46,669 nt of DNA, taken from positions 1 through 46,669 of the forward strand of contig SAUG01000157.1 of the NCBI GenBank assembly GCA_011316305.1. The letters are read 5' to 3'. This DNA is from Rusavskia elegans. Its lineage: Eukaryota > Ascomycota > Lecanoromycetes > Teloschistales > Teloschistaceae. A model generated the notes under the pieces. The model did no database searches and was not told the origin of the DNA. It saw nothing but the letters and a program-made list of their open reading frames with translations. How positions within the stretch are numbered: position 1 is the first letter of the stretch; each line of letters starts with the position of its first letter. Made by a program: the position numbers and the translations under genes. Positions 31,425-44,840 of this stretch are shown in pieces.

Positions 31425-33903
31425 ATGGCACGACTCAACGAACCTCCTGCGCAAGTTGAGTCAATTGAAGCATGTATGACATCTTGTCGTGGGGATGACT
31501 GCTCAGAAAACATTGCTAATGCTTTGCAGTGAAGAGACGTTTTGTGAGGCAAAACCGAGAGATCGCAAGGTAGCTATCATGTTTCCAATTGTCGGACAAC
31601 AAGCTGAATGTGCAGGGTCAATTCCACGCAGTCGATCCGCATCCGAACCTTGGAAAGCGAAATCTCCCGGCTCCTGTCCGAGAACATTGCTCTTCGAGAA
31701 GAGGTCATCAGGCTGCAATTCGAGATCGACAACCATGTAGGACTGGGGAACATCAGTACGGTCAAGGCGCGGTTGGAGGCCAAATTACTCGAATTGGGGG
31801 GTTTGGTCCAAGAGCTTGGGAATGTCCAACAAAGCACAGAAGACCGACGAGCTCTTCGCAGGCGGTCAGGAGCGAAAGTTTCTCCGAAGACATCGCCAGA
31901 CCAGAGAAACTGGAAGAATGCTCTTACTATCTCAGAATTCACCGGTGGAGCGGATGGTCGGTTGCCACCTATCGTCGAGGACAAATACTATCCAAGGAGG
32001 ACTTTGGAGTACGTGCATTTTGTGCAAACAAGGAGGATTGGACTGACTTGAACAAGTGCCGATGAGCTGGGTGGACTTATTTCGACGTCCGGCGATCCTG
32101 CAGACTCCCCTGATCTCGGACCTCCTCCGGTTGCTCATTTCGACGCTGGAGATCCCATCAAATTCGACGCCAACCAGCAGGGATCCCAGATGCAAGCCAA
32201 GACAGAGAAAGAAGGGGACTTGAATCCGGTTCTGTTTGCCAATCTCGAGACTCGCCGGAAACGAAGGGGAAGCTCCCAACGAGGGGAATCTGCCACGCTC
32301 GAACCAGCAGATGCGCAAGCCAGCCAAGCGGAAGTAGTGGATGGCCAAATTAAGCCTGGATTTGCCTTGAAATCTGGTGCAAAGCGGAAATTCACCGCCA
32401 AGGAAGAAGAGGAGCAGGCAGACAATGCAGCAGCACCTGAAGGAGACGACTTCCACTCTAACCGCAACCCGATAGTAGCGCAGCCGCACATTGGGAGTCA
32501 GACAAAACCACCGTCTAGTCAAAAAGAGAAGCAGGTCGAACAACGGAGTTCCGAAGGTTCCACGGCGCAGAAGGATAAATCTCAGGAAAAGCCAAAGATT
32601 AACACCAATTCAACGCACAATGGTCGAAATATCTTAGCGCCAAGTGAGCTTACACAATCATCTCAACTCATGATCTGTACTAACGGTTACAACAGAAAGC
32701 GTGAATACTGATCCCGTGTCATCGCCCGTTAAGCCAAGGAGACCTCCTGAAGGAGAGAAACCCGCACAACCGATTCATGATGTAGCGTCCAAGCCTCGAG
32801 AACGGAGTAGGTCGAAAGACCAATTACCGTCTCAAAGGTTTGCTCGGCCAGTGCAAACATCTCAGTTTGCAGCTCCGTCGGAACCAAAAGCGACTCTACA
32901 TGATGTACCGGCTCCATCTAGGCCTCCTCCAGAACCGCCAGCTCCGCCTCCTCTTGATGTTCTTTCTCCTGATGGCTCTGAGCCGGGGACCGCTCGCCCT
33001 GAATCAAGAGACACGCCACCTCCTGAAGACCTGGACCCTGAAACGGCGACTACCAACTCGTTTGGCTCCATGGGTAGATCTAGTAGGAGACAGCGGGGAA
33101 GCGTAAGCTACGCGGAACCAAATCTTCGAGATAAGATGAGAAGACCGACCAAAGAACTGGTCGACGCTGTTGCGGCCGAGGAGCGGCTGCAACAACGGAA
33201 GAATCTCAAGGCTGAAGTAGAAGGGGAAGGCACGGAACCTTTGATGACAGGAGTAGCAGCCAGCAAGATGAGAACAGTCGTCATCAAGAAAGAACCCACC
33301 GACGATGATATTCCTGAGTGGAAGGCTGTGCCAGCCAAGGGCATCGAAAGTGATCACGACCGACTCCGAGCGGAAGCCCCGAGTCCACTTGGAAACAAAG
33401 CTCCACCAGTCAAAGCAAACCTGCCAGCTTCTGTAGTGACGGAGCGACGAAGACGACCATCGATCCTCGATCGCGAGCAACGGGGTGGTGATAATGGCCA
33501 GCAAGACCTTGGTGCTGGCTCAGCCATTGCAGCCTTGATGACTAGCAACCCGAAAACCAAGTCTCGAGAAAACAGCACGCGGGCAGCAGAGGCAAACAGA
33601 GTCTCCCGAGCGGCAGAGACGCCAATCATCGAGTCGGTTCCGGAGAGCTGCCCAGCTGAGGCGGACAACCCAGCAGCGGAACCCAAGGAAATCAAGCCAG
33701 CAATGACAAGAAGCTCGAGACGACACTCAAGCATCTCGGACGACAGGGTTAAAGATGCATTGGCCAGAAGAGCGGAGAGGAGAAAAGAAGGGGCTCATGT
33801 TAAAAACGCGAAAAGCTCAGTGGCCCTTGGCGTTGATGCTGGCGCCGGAGAAGCTGGCAGAGGAGAGAGAGCGGCGAGCCGACGAAGGAGCATGATGCTG
33901 TAG
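31425..33903 (+). CDS. sgo1: Shugoshin
   Basis: Five exons (31425-31473, 31530-31569, 31616-32008, 32057-32643, 32696-33903) give 758 residues. Exons 1-3 assemble the N-terminal coiled coil: MARLNEPPAQ, then EALKRRFVRQNREIARVNS, then SIRIRTLESEISRLLSENIA. This is the dimerisation and PP2A-binding region of shugoshins. The C-terminal shugoshin motif reads RGSVSYAEPNLRDKMRRPTK, which in relatives binds phosphorylated histone H2A. Between them lie long disordered Ser/Pro/Glu-rich stretches and basic patches (ETRRKRRGSS). The protein protects centromeric cohesin and helps sense tension. A second exon of only 40 nt makes the N-terminus easy to miss. The tail ends in Arg/Ser-rich sequence (SRRRSMML). 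Confidence 0.94.
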
Positions 33904-34256
33904 ACTCAGTGAGTCACACGTATGACCAGGAGCTGTGTGATTCGAGGGTTTATGGTGGCCGGTGTTGGGTAAGGAAGCTTTGGATCGATAGGATTTCTGG
34001 TAAGGCAGCGTCGGATAACACTTTCGTATCTGCCACGTATTCTGCCTGCTTTTCCTTCATTTGACCGAGCATTTCCGTCTGAATTTTTCTGGGATTACTG
34101 GACCCTTGACTGCTCGTAAGCACCAAAGTACTATGGACCCGCAAATCCGTCTGATTCCGCTCCTTAGGTAGTTATCCCTTGCCTGATCGGACCGTTCAAT
34201 CATAAAACACGTGTATTGAAATCCAGCAAGGGGAAGAACCTGCATAATCGACTTAT
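33904..34256. other. Convergent spacer between shugoshin and the Ecl1-like gene
   Basis: About 350 bases of probable 3' untranslated sequence from both sides. No further feature was seen. Confidence 0.55.
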
Positions 34257-34622
34257 TCAGCAAGCAAGGTACCCGCCCAAATCACGTTGAGGCACGAAGC
34301 GGCTGGAGTTGGCATTGCCAGGGAAAGGACTGGAGAAGTAAGAAGGCTGGCCGTATACTGGCCCTCGTGTGGCATTCGAAGATGGGTGCGCGGTTCGGAG
34401 AGACGAGAAGTCGATGGCTGGCGAAAGCTGGAAGCCTGAATCTCGAGAGTTTGCATTCGAGGAGTGAGTCGAGGAGTCTGACGTCGAAGGTGAGGTGGTT
34501 TTCGATGAGTTGCAGGAGAATGTGTGACAATTGGCAAGTCTACACTGCTGGGAGCAGTAGGTTCCTTGGTCCAGCGGCTGCTCGCAGTGGATACAAACAT
34601 CGTGGGACCAGCTCGAGTCCAT
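34257..34622 (-). CDS. Ecl1-family (life-span regulatory) small zinc-binding protein
   Basis: A single exon of 121 residues. The N-terminus MDSSWSHDVCIHCEQPLDQG followed by TYCSQQCRLAN shows the Cys10-x2-Cys13 and Cys23-x3-Cys27 pattern of the fungal Ecl1 family. Then come a Ser/Thr-rich stretch and GFQLSPAIDFSSLR, also typical of relatives. In fission yeast Ecl1-type proteins extend chronological life span and respond to nutrient or zinc limitation. This copy ends at RDLGGYLAC and lacks the C-terminal helix (D-Q-V-R-D-W-like) I expect in many filamentous-fungal members, so it may be shortened or have an unrecognised last exon. Confidence 0.75.
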   Translation of the reverse strand: MDSSWSHDVCIHCEQPLDQGTYCSQQCRLANCHTFSCNSSKTTSPSTSDSSTHSSNANSRDSGFQLSPAIDFSSLRTAHPSSNATRGPVYGQPSYFSSPFPGNANSSRFVPQRDLGGYLAC

Positions 34623-37116
34623 CGTGTTCCTCGTGGGGATGAAGGGTAGTAGGATGCGGAACTTTGGGAGACGTTTTCGAAAGACAAGGCGGGAGATGGA
34701 ATCAAGAGTTGAAAAGTAAAAGGTTTGGTGTCAACTGTGAAGGAAGGTGTGTGTCAAAGTAATGTTTGTGCAAGGAAGGTCGGGATAAGACGATGGTTAT
34801 AAGGCAACGAAGAAGAGGACTGATTCTATCGATATGTGGAATGGTGTTGACAAAGCAAGAAGGATGGACACCTTGAAATATGTAACATTCTTCTGCAAAG
34901 CCGAACGCATGAGATAGCAGAAGATGGTGAGGAGGCAGCAAACACAGGAGGCTTATGAGTATTTTCTTGCTTTATGCATCAGGCACAAGGTTGGAACATC
35001 TGCATTCCAAGCCTTCTCACCTGCACCCCCCCCACACCTCAAGCCAGCGAATGATCATGAGGCCACTGATGGTGTACCGCGCCATACCCTTAGCTCCCTG
35101 ATGCCCATATTGGACCAGGCGACTTCGGGACCAGGCTGTCCATTCGCCCCTTGTCGATTGCTAGCGCTGTTGTAGGGGTTGAGACGGCTAAGTAGTGCGA
35201 CGAAGACGAGATGCACAAGCCCTCCGTTTTGGTTAGCACCCGACTGGGATCGCCCTCATGCGTTCGCGGGGTAGAAAGGGCAGGGGGAAGCGTTTGAGTG
35301 AGGAGGGTGGACTGCCAGCCCGCCGATCCTAACGCAAGTGATGGTATGATCATTCGGGCAAGTAGATGAGGTACTGTACACGGGACCTCAGCAGTAGCGG
35401 CCCTCATGCTCGCAAACCTTCTCGGAGGATTTGCGAGGCGGGATGCAGCAACGGTGAAAGCAGTAGTGAGCTTCGAGTCAAGCCGTCATGATCAGATGCT
35501 GCAGTTTTGCGAGAGGCCATCCAGAGCCGAATCCAGACTCGGCTGGATAAGCCACGGAGAGAGGGCATCCCTTATCCAGCCAAGCCGCCAGCCTGTCAGG
35601 TACTTCAATCTAATAATGCCGTTCAGTTTGGCAACTGGCGTCGACATCATGGAACAGACCCCAACATCAATTGGGTCTTCTCTGATGCGATGAGAGTGTC
35701 TCTCAATAATGCGTCGCATAATCGGGAGCGTAGGGTGTCGGCGCTCACTTATCAGTCTTATCTCCAATCTCTCTCGCCAGCAAGACTGCAAGAGACGTGG
35801 TCGCCAAATGGTCCTCTTGCGCTCCAGCCTGTCAACTCTAAGATAGTCCGGTGTAGTCGTCATCTTTGGGTACTACTGATGACAAGCTGCTAGAATACTC
35901 CTGGGCGCTTGGTCCGTTCTCAATCTAACCACCGTAATTAGATCCGGGCTTCGATTGGCAGGAGAAGGTATGCCTAAGCTTGCTGGAGACTCGACAGCCA
36001 TCTTCCAGCGAGTCCAACCTCGGCCGGTGGCACGATGGGCGCGGAGCACCAAAGCACCAGCCAATTTCCAATGAGGATCCTAACTGGCCAGGGTTAGCCT
36101 GGCTTGTCGTTGCTTGCGTAGAGGTCGATCACGCATTCACGCTCTAGCTAACGCCAAGTTTATCTGCAGCCGAAGGCATATCATTGGAAGCGAGATTGCG
36201 GCCGTCAAAAACTGTCATGACTCCACTCCGTTTTTGCTTGCTTGCAGGAGCAGCAGGACGCAGGCTCCAATAAAGGGGATTTGAGGGGTCCCATATGTTG
36301 ATGTGAGAGCGTCCAATAGTGTGCTGTTGATGCCGTTGCAAACATGGAAGCGTCCATCCTGCCTTGAAGATCTGTGGAAGAACGAATGGTTCCACGTATC
36401 GTCGCACATGTTGCTTGTGGAGTTTGGCTGGGAGCTCCCTGGTCTCCAAACTGCGAGAATGGCTGGTGCTGATGGATATGGATGCAGGACACACGGGCAC
36501 TAATCCCAGGCACCCAGTGTGGTTCCAGCTGAAAGTTGGGTAGACAGCTGAATTGGCGAGGACTGGGGAAGGGCATCAGCAGCCAGGATCATGGTTACTC
36601 CACCAGATTGGCGGGAAGGACCGCAAAACAACCTGCCTTCTCCGCATGTCGTGTCACCACACCGAAGCAGACGACGAGCTTACCACCCCGCTCGGACCTC
36701 CTATCCAGGAGACGACAAATAATCTTCCGCTTCGGAGAATTCCATGCCGTTCTGACAGAACGACCGTGCGCTGAAGGAAGGATAAGGCTGATTGTTCCCG
36801 TTGGGTTGAGAGACTGTCGAGGGTTGGAAATGCGTGTAACTCCCACCCAGGCCCGCTTGTGACGCCCTTGTGTAGCGACGGAGAGCGGATGCATGGAGCA
36901 GCTGTAGAACTAACGTGTTACGAAAGCGCTCGCAGACTCGGTCGGATGTTCGTTCGAGGTGGGGCTCGATGGGGGTTCTGCGGGTTCTGCATTTCGCTGC
37001 TTCAGAACTTCCGACTCAGCAGATGTCAAATGTCAAATTATTAGCGTATGCGTCAAACAACCTGCGCGGCCCCACTGAGCTTTGACTGACAACGATCAAC
37101 CGCGTCACTCAGCAGC
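34623..37116. other. Gene-free region
   Basis: About 2.5 kb with many short open frames on both strands, none with recognisable family sequence or a convincing exon chain. It includes an 11-bp perfect hairpin (35541-35581). The outer parts should be the promoters of the Ecl1-like gene and the F-box-like gene. A long non-coding transcript or a fast-evolving small gene cannot be excluded. Confidence 0.5.
35541..35581. repeat. Inverted repeat with 11-bp perfect arms
   Basis: GGCTGGATAAG at 35541-35551 is the exact reverse complement of CTTATCCAGCC at 35571-35581, with a 19-base spacer. It is too far from flanking genes to be an obvious terminator and could be a relic of a foldback element. Confidence 0.7.
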
Positions 37117-37883
37117 ATGTTCTCCTCCTTCTCATCGGCGATTGCTGATAGGTTTCGACCGCCCAGTAAGCTTCCACTTCCGACTGGGGCGGTGCGTGTG
37201 GGGTTGGGTTGGAATCCTCTCTACTGACTTCCACCACAGCTTCTTCCCGCCCCCTTCCCAACACAACGCATGCCTCCAATCTTGCCACCTTTTTCTGCCT
37301 CTCTCGCCCATCGCCTTCAGGCCCCGCTCTCCCACCCGAATTGATCCTTCAAATCCTCGCTCATCCTACACGCTGGCTGTTGACTCATTCTGCGTCTGCG
37401 GGCCCCATTCGAGTCGTCAACAAAGACCTCCCAATCATCACTTTACGTCCTTTCACCACCGAGGAAATCCAAACCCTGCAGCGTATTGTGTTTCGCTTTC
37501 GGAGTAAGGACCAAGGTTACAGCTGGGATACTCGGAACCATGGCACCTACGGCGGCAGCTGGACCTGGTTTGAGGCTGTCGTTCGAAGTGGCGAGAACGA
37601 CGATTCCGATGGCCCAGCTTCCCATAGCGCAGGTGAGGACAAGGTGAAGAAGAGATTTGAGTTGCAACGTAATAGGCACGCTGGTACTCGAATGGAAAAC
37701 TACGAGATCGTTTTCGAGAACGGTGACTCAAGGATGGTCGAGCTGAAGAGTTTCCTGAAAGAAGGCGATGTCTTGGAATTCAGGGCTTGCGCACGATTTC
37801 CCGCATGGGTGAACAACGTTGACGAGGCCAAGGTCGAAGTGTGGTGCGTCGATGATCTGGCAAGCAGGGGCCGAAGTCAATGA
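37117..37883 (+). CDS. F-box-like protein with a C-terminal beta-rich domain
   Basis: Two exons (37117-37165 and 37321-37883, intron of 155 nt) give 203 residues. The long open frame of exon 2 has no early ATG. Joining the ATG at 37117 through a GTAAGC donor to the CAG acceptor at 37320 gives RFRPPSPALPPELILQIL, so I chose that start. LPPELILQILAHPTRWL resembles the first helix of an F-box. The rest (RPFTTEEIQTLQRIVFRF, SKDQGYSWDTRNHGTYGGSW, TWFEAVVRSG, then FENGDSRMVEL and EGDVLEFRACARFPAW) looks like one beta-sandwich domain known to me from uncharacterised fungal proteins. If the F-box is real it could be a substrate adaptor of an SCF ubiquitin ligase. No specific function can be given. 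Confidence 0.7.
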
Positions 37884-38273
37884 GCGGCATGGATAGACGA
37901 AAGGCGCACCTCGAAGGAGTATGATAACTCGGTGCAACAACTAGGGTGGACTGGTGCAACTATCGTGGTGACCTAGGGGTGGCGACCGGCGATTGGAATA
38001 TCAATAGCAATCGAGGTGTCAACTGTCCTGACTGCCAACGGAATTTTCAAAGTCGTCTTCTCTACCTATACTTTATTCTAGTGGGTGCTTGCATTTCCAC
38101 GTGTAGGACTCCTTATTCTCGTTCCACGACAGACTTCTCCATCGAAACCAACACTACGAAAGTAGGTTATCATGTCCAGGACATGACGACGTTGTGTTGG
38201 CTTGCCCAACCAGCACAGGTTCAGGAACATCGAAATAGTAATAATACTTGGGAGTGATTAATTTGAAGAATTA
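37884..38273. other. Convergent intergenic spacer
   Basis: About 390 bases between the stop codons of the F-box-like gene and the transporter, probably 3' untranslated sequence only. Confidence 0.55.
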
Positions 38274-40638
38274 CTACAAATGGGGTACCTTCATGCTTGC
38301 CAGACACAAGTTAAAAATGCTCACCAGGCCCTCGCCCAAGATAAGCCCGCTGGCCAATACGATGACTGGCGTATCTTCTCGCTTCCTGTACCAACGCCAA
38401 TACCAATTCACTAAGCCACCAATCGTTCTCGCGAGTGTGAAGGATGGAGTGTTATACATCCCTGTCTCGCAGGTCAGCAGTAATTCCTTGGACCGCAAGG
38501 ACGGGATGACGAACCAACAGCAACTGCGATACCGCCTGGTACCCATGCTTGCCACCACCTGCCCTGACCTCTTATCCTCAAAGCCGTCATAACGGCGAAG
38601 ATCATGCCAGCACCCAAAGCCCACTGCCACGCCATGTGAGGAAGTCCCTTGCCGGTCACCAGCCTTGCGGTAAATATCCAGACATACCCTGTGGGCACCT
38701 GGAACATGCCCCCGGGCACTTCATAAACGCTGGTGTAGAGCTTGTACACCCCAGCACTGACGACCGCGCCCACCGCGCTCCCAATCATCTGACCGTAGAA
38801 TTGTGCCCTTGGACTCGCCCCAAGAAGGTGCCCTGTCTTGAGATCTTGCATCATGTCACCAGCCTGCAGAGCCCCTGATTCTGAGATTGCTCCAGCTAAA
38901 AGATTGATGGTGACTGCATTCGGATTCGAACTGGGGATAACGAGAGCGAAGATGAGTTGGGTAAGCTTCGAGATGCCCGAAACTGGATTCAAGTCTGTTT
39001 CTCCTTGGGCACGTACTCCCATGATGCTTAGCAAGAGCGCCAGGGCGAGAGCCAGGAATATTGCATAGAAAGGAACCAGAGAGCCGAAGACAATCCGTAT
39101 GGCTAGAACGCAAAAGGCCATAGAGACGGCTAACAAAGCCAGGACAACACGATTGGGGACAAGATGTGCTGGCGGAGCATCGATGTCTGGAATGTCGTCT
39201 TTCTCCAGTTGCTTTTTTGATTGAGAAACACTATTTGACCGGAGTCGATGTGATGTAGAATGTTCGGATGAACCCAGAGCTGTATAAGATCCTCCTTCTG
39301 TGTGCTGGGATCTCAAAAGCTCCCAGAGATTGCCATCTCGTGCCTTGCTGTACCACTGTGGACCACGTATGATGAGGGGCCGCAGGACCAGCCAACCCAA
39401 GCTGACGATAGAATCGGCAAGCATGATTGCCAAACTTACCCAGACAATCCATCCCTTACTGCCGGATTGCCAGTCGTCGACAGGTCCAGTTGCCCATCCT
39501 TTGCGCTTGGCTAAAGGTGAGAGTATCCCCCATCCAACAATCGCCCCAAGAAGCATATGCAGCGTTGTCGCAGGACCCATGATGATACCTTGACCTACGT
39601 ATGCAGGTGAAGGGTTCAGCGTCCAAAGCCAATCATTGGCCAGAGGTAGTCCGAAAACCGGGAGATCGTGGATTTGGGGTATAAAGTACGAAGAGAGCGT
39701 CTAGCACGATCAGCATGATTGTCTAATTGAGTTTCTAAATGGCGTACATAGACAGCGGAGATCCCAAAAGCCACAACTAACAATCGAATCTTAGCCTTCC
39801 AATCGCCCCTATGATCTTTTTGCAGGCCTTGGTCATCGGGTTCGGTAATTTCATTCGACATCGTTGGCACAGCCTGAAAGTTGCCAGCAGCATCGCGAGG
39901 AATGCCAGACATGCTGGACGAACGGCGCAACATGTCCTCACTGCGACTTCTTGATCGGAGAATGTCCGCGCTCCTTCGTCTTGCTATCTCAATCCCAGAC
40001 TCATGGCGAGCAATCCTCGCATCGTCCCCACCTCCATGAAGGACACTGATGATGAGTGCAGTAGCCGTCCCGCTAGGGAACTTGAGCTTTTCCCTAACGA
40101 TGACTTGTTTTCGTAAGGGCACGGCAAATACTACCCCAAAGAAGCAGATGCCTAACGACCAGAGGATGAGTTTCGCCGCAGATAATGGCATGGGTCCGTT
40201 CTCCTCAGGCTTCAAAAGGTAGTTCAAGGCAGGGATGACACCGACAAATCCACAGCCCAACGGCATCGTCCCTACAGCACCGGCAACAGTCTGTACCAAG
40301 ACATTCTCGACTGGCGTGAAAGGATAGTCGAGATGCTTTGAAATGGATTTGAAGAATGCAAAGCCGATAAGGGAAGCGGGCATGGTCATTCCGCTGATCC
40401 ATCCTGTTTGGAGTCCAAAATACGTGTTGGAGAAGCAGATGATTATACCGATGGCAAGACCAACGACAGTACCTCGAAACGTGAAATTCTGCTGTTGTTC
40501 GGCCTTCTCGGCAAGAAACCCCTGAGAATCTTCAACGGCGGAGAGCTCGTCTTCCGCATCTTCCTCGGTCGACGCTCTACGAAGAGCACTGGTCTCATCC
40601 TCGGTTTCGTGCTCCAGTGAGCCTCTATCAGGGCCCAT
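38274..40638 (-). CDS. OPT-family transporter (YSL-like, YGL114W type)
   Basis: Three exons with introns at 39701-39747 and 38462-38514 give 754 residues from the ATG at 40638. The protein has an acidic cytosolic N-terminus and many hydrophobic helices. Family landmarks are FRGTVVGLAIGIIICFSNTY, FGLQTGWISGMTMPASLIGF, PVENVLVQTVAGAVGTMPLG, LKFPSGTATALIISVLHG, and, after the second junction, GIAVAVGMYNTPSFTLAR near the C-terminus. Two long polar loops interrupt the helices, one rich in Arg/Ser (about residues 210-270). OPT proteins move small peptides, glutathione or metal chelates with protons; the YSL-like branch includes yeast YGL114W, whose substrate is unclear. Both splice joints restore family sequence (GISAVYTLSSYFIPQIHDLP and VAVGMYNTP). 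Confidence 0.92.
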
Positions 40639-41203
40639 GGCGGTTTCTTGGTCTGGGACATCGCCGAAAGCTTCGAGGTGACTGAAGAGGAGTGATCACG
40701 CAATACTGTTCTCGCGAACTGTCGGTGATGATCAGCTGCAGCCGATTTCTAATCTTATCACTTGGCACTCCCGTTTGGGTGCCAAGGCTTGCCAGGGTGG
40801 ATTCATGACTTTAACGTCGATTGTTTGCAGGTACTCTCTAAGGTATTCGGCTTTCAAACGAGTCAAGTCATTCGTGATGCCTAGCACTCGAGATCATATC
40901 ACCCAGGCGTCCGGGAATTCTGTCCCAATGATCTCATTTCTCAAGGCAAAGCCTCGAAGAGCGTCAGACTCAGCGGAGCTCCCTGCATGAAGCAACCGGT
41001 GGAGTGTTTGTAACATGATTATGGTAGAATTGCAGAGCAATGTGTTGTTGTTTGATCTATAAGTAAGCAGAGCTGCACTCTATCGGGTAATCTATCACGG
41101 TCCTAATCACAACGCAGCAAGGGGGTATCATTCAATCCAGATCACCAGCCAAAGCCAAACCTGGATACCTTTATCTATCCTCTCCAACCCTCGAGCAATG
41201 CCG
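40639..41203. other. Intergenic region upstream of the OPT transporter
   Basis: About 560 bases between two minus-strand genes; likely the transporter promoter plus the 3' end of the methyltransferase. Nothing else was recognised. Confidence 0.55.
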
Positions 41204-43009
<1,806 letters not shown>

Positions 43010-43522
43010 GATGGCAAGTGGTTCTCAGGTCCACCGCCCTAAAGATGGATACTTAAGTATCGATGTTGAGACGTAATACACAACTACTCACTTTGAACAA
43101 GTGTATGCTATGAGAATGAATTGGTGTCTACTTAGTCGAATAATGTGCAATGAAACGCCATATTTACTTGGTGCTCGATCTGTGGGAGAGTGTTTTCCAA
43201 CCTCGAGATATTCGGCGTTAAGATAGCTGGCTGACCATACGCTTTCTGGTTAGGCTAGACACCTCAATTCACCCGGGGAACGTACCTCGGTACCTTCGTC
43301 CCCCTGATGCTTGTCAACAGAACCAAAAATCCACGGAGTCCTGATTTGACTTGGCGATGATCAGGTTCGAGATGAGGATATCATCGCTTGTGATCGCTCC
43401 TTACCTTCTTGTAGACACCATTCAATCATCACATTCCATTTTCGAGGGACTTTTTCTCTGAATTCAGCCCTCGGCCAGTGCTACTCTCGAAGCCGGGCAG
43501 CAGCGCCTTCCACAAGCCCAGA
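43010..43522. other. Divergent promoter region (PRMT3 / hymA)
   Basis: About 510 bases between opposite start codons. It presumably contains both promoters; no repeat or RNA gene was seen. Confidence 0.55.
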
Positions 43523-44840
43523 ATGGCATTCCTTTTCCGCAACAAGGCAAAGACGGACCTTGCAAAGCCAGCAAAAGATCTCCTTTTGCGCTTATGCCAG
43601 TCTCCACCTCCTACGCAGAAAGTACGGCCCTGCGCGCAAATCCTTCCATGGCCGACAGGCGAAGCTGACATGGTTAACTCAGACAGAAGATGAACTGGTC
43701 AAGGTGCTCTCGCAAATGAAATTTATACTGCAGGGAACACAAGGTATATCTGTCTCAAACGTGGACCTCGGGCACATCAACTGACAGAACGATCAGAGAC
43801 CGAGAGCAGCCCTGACCAAGTGGCACATCTAGTCAATACGGTAATCCAAGAGGATGTTCTCTACCTATTGGCGCATAGCATTCGGCTATTGCCATTCGAG
43901 TCTCGCAAGGATTGCCAGTCAATCTTCTCCTACGTTCTCCGCTTCAAACCCGCCAACAGCCTGGCTCCTGAACCACCGGCGCTATCCCATGTCATACACC
44001 AACGACCAGAAGTCATTGTGGAGCTATGCAGGGGCTATGGATATAAGGAGAGTGCTATGCCCTGTGGTGTCGTGTTGAGGGAGCTGCTCAAGCAGTATGA
44101 AGATGTGGCGTCCATCATACTACACGATCAATCTCGCGAAGGTGAACAAGCTGCGAGCATCGACGAAATCGACCCAACGGAGGCACCAGCACAATCTGGC
44201 GAAGGTGTCTTCTGGAAGTTCTTCTCATGGATAGAGGGCAGTGCTTTTGAAGTTAGCACGGATGCTTTCACGACGTTCAGGGTATCTCCACAACACTGCG
44301 TCCACCAAGACCGCTGCTAATAAGCTGGAAAGGAGCTCTTGACAAGACACAAGCAGCTTGTTGCGGTCTACCTCGAAAAAAACTTCGATCTTTTCTTCGA
44401 GCGATACAACTCCGTCCTGGTCCAGTCAAGCTCCTATGTGACGAAAAGGCAATCAATCAAATTACTGGGGGAGATCCTACTCGGCCGAGCCAACTACAAT
44501 GTCATGACCACCTACGTTGAGTCCGGCGAACATCTCAAGATTTGCATGACCCTGCTGAAAGACGATCGAAAAATGGTGCAGTACGAAGGCTTTCATGTTT
44601 TCAAGGTTTGTGTCGTCCTATCTTTTGATGGCCATGTCGATCCCGCGCTGATTCGATCAGGTTTTTGTTGCGAATCCCCACAAATCGGCCTCTGTGCAGC
44701 GCATACTGGTCAACAACCGAGATAGGCTACTTCGGTTCCTACCAACATTCTTGGAAGACCGCACCGAGGATGAACAGTTCACGGACGAGAAGAGCTTCCT
44801 TATCCGCCAGATTGAAGGCATGGGGCCGATGCCTTCATGA
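43523..44840 (+). CDS. hymA: HymA / Mo25 family scaffold protein
   Basis: Five exons (43523-43621, 43683-43743, 43797-44281, 44333-44605, 44661-44840) give 365 residues. The start MAFLFRNKAKTDLAKPAKDL is typical of fungal HymA. The body is helical-repeat Mo25 fold: EDVLYLLAHSIRLLPFESRK, ALSHVIHQRPEVIVELCRGY, EVSTDAFTTFRELLTRHKQL, YVTKRQSIKLLGEILLGRAN, MVQYEGFHVFKVFVANPHK and the end EKSFLIRQIEGMG. In Aspergillus nidulans hymA is needed for conidiophore development. In yeasts the homologues Hym1/Pmo25 act with NDR/GCK kinases in the RAM/MOR morphogenesis network. Each junction agrees in phase and restores family sequence. Confidence 0.95.

Noticed and set aside
35406..35893. Long open frames on both strands around 35.5 kb
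   Set aside because: They cover each other on opposite strands, start with non-ATG codons in part, and show no protein-like conserved motif.
38856..39113. Sequence resembling a tRNA B box (AGTTCGAATCC on the minus strand)
   Set aside because: It lies inside the conserved OPT coding exon and has no A box or cloverleaf around it.
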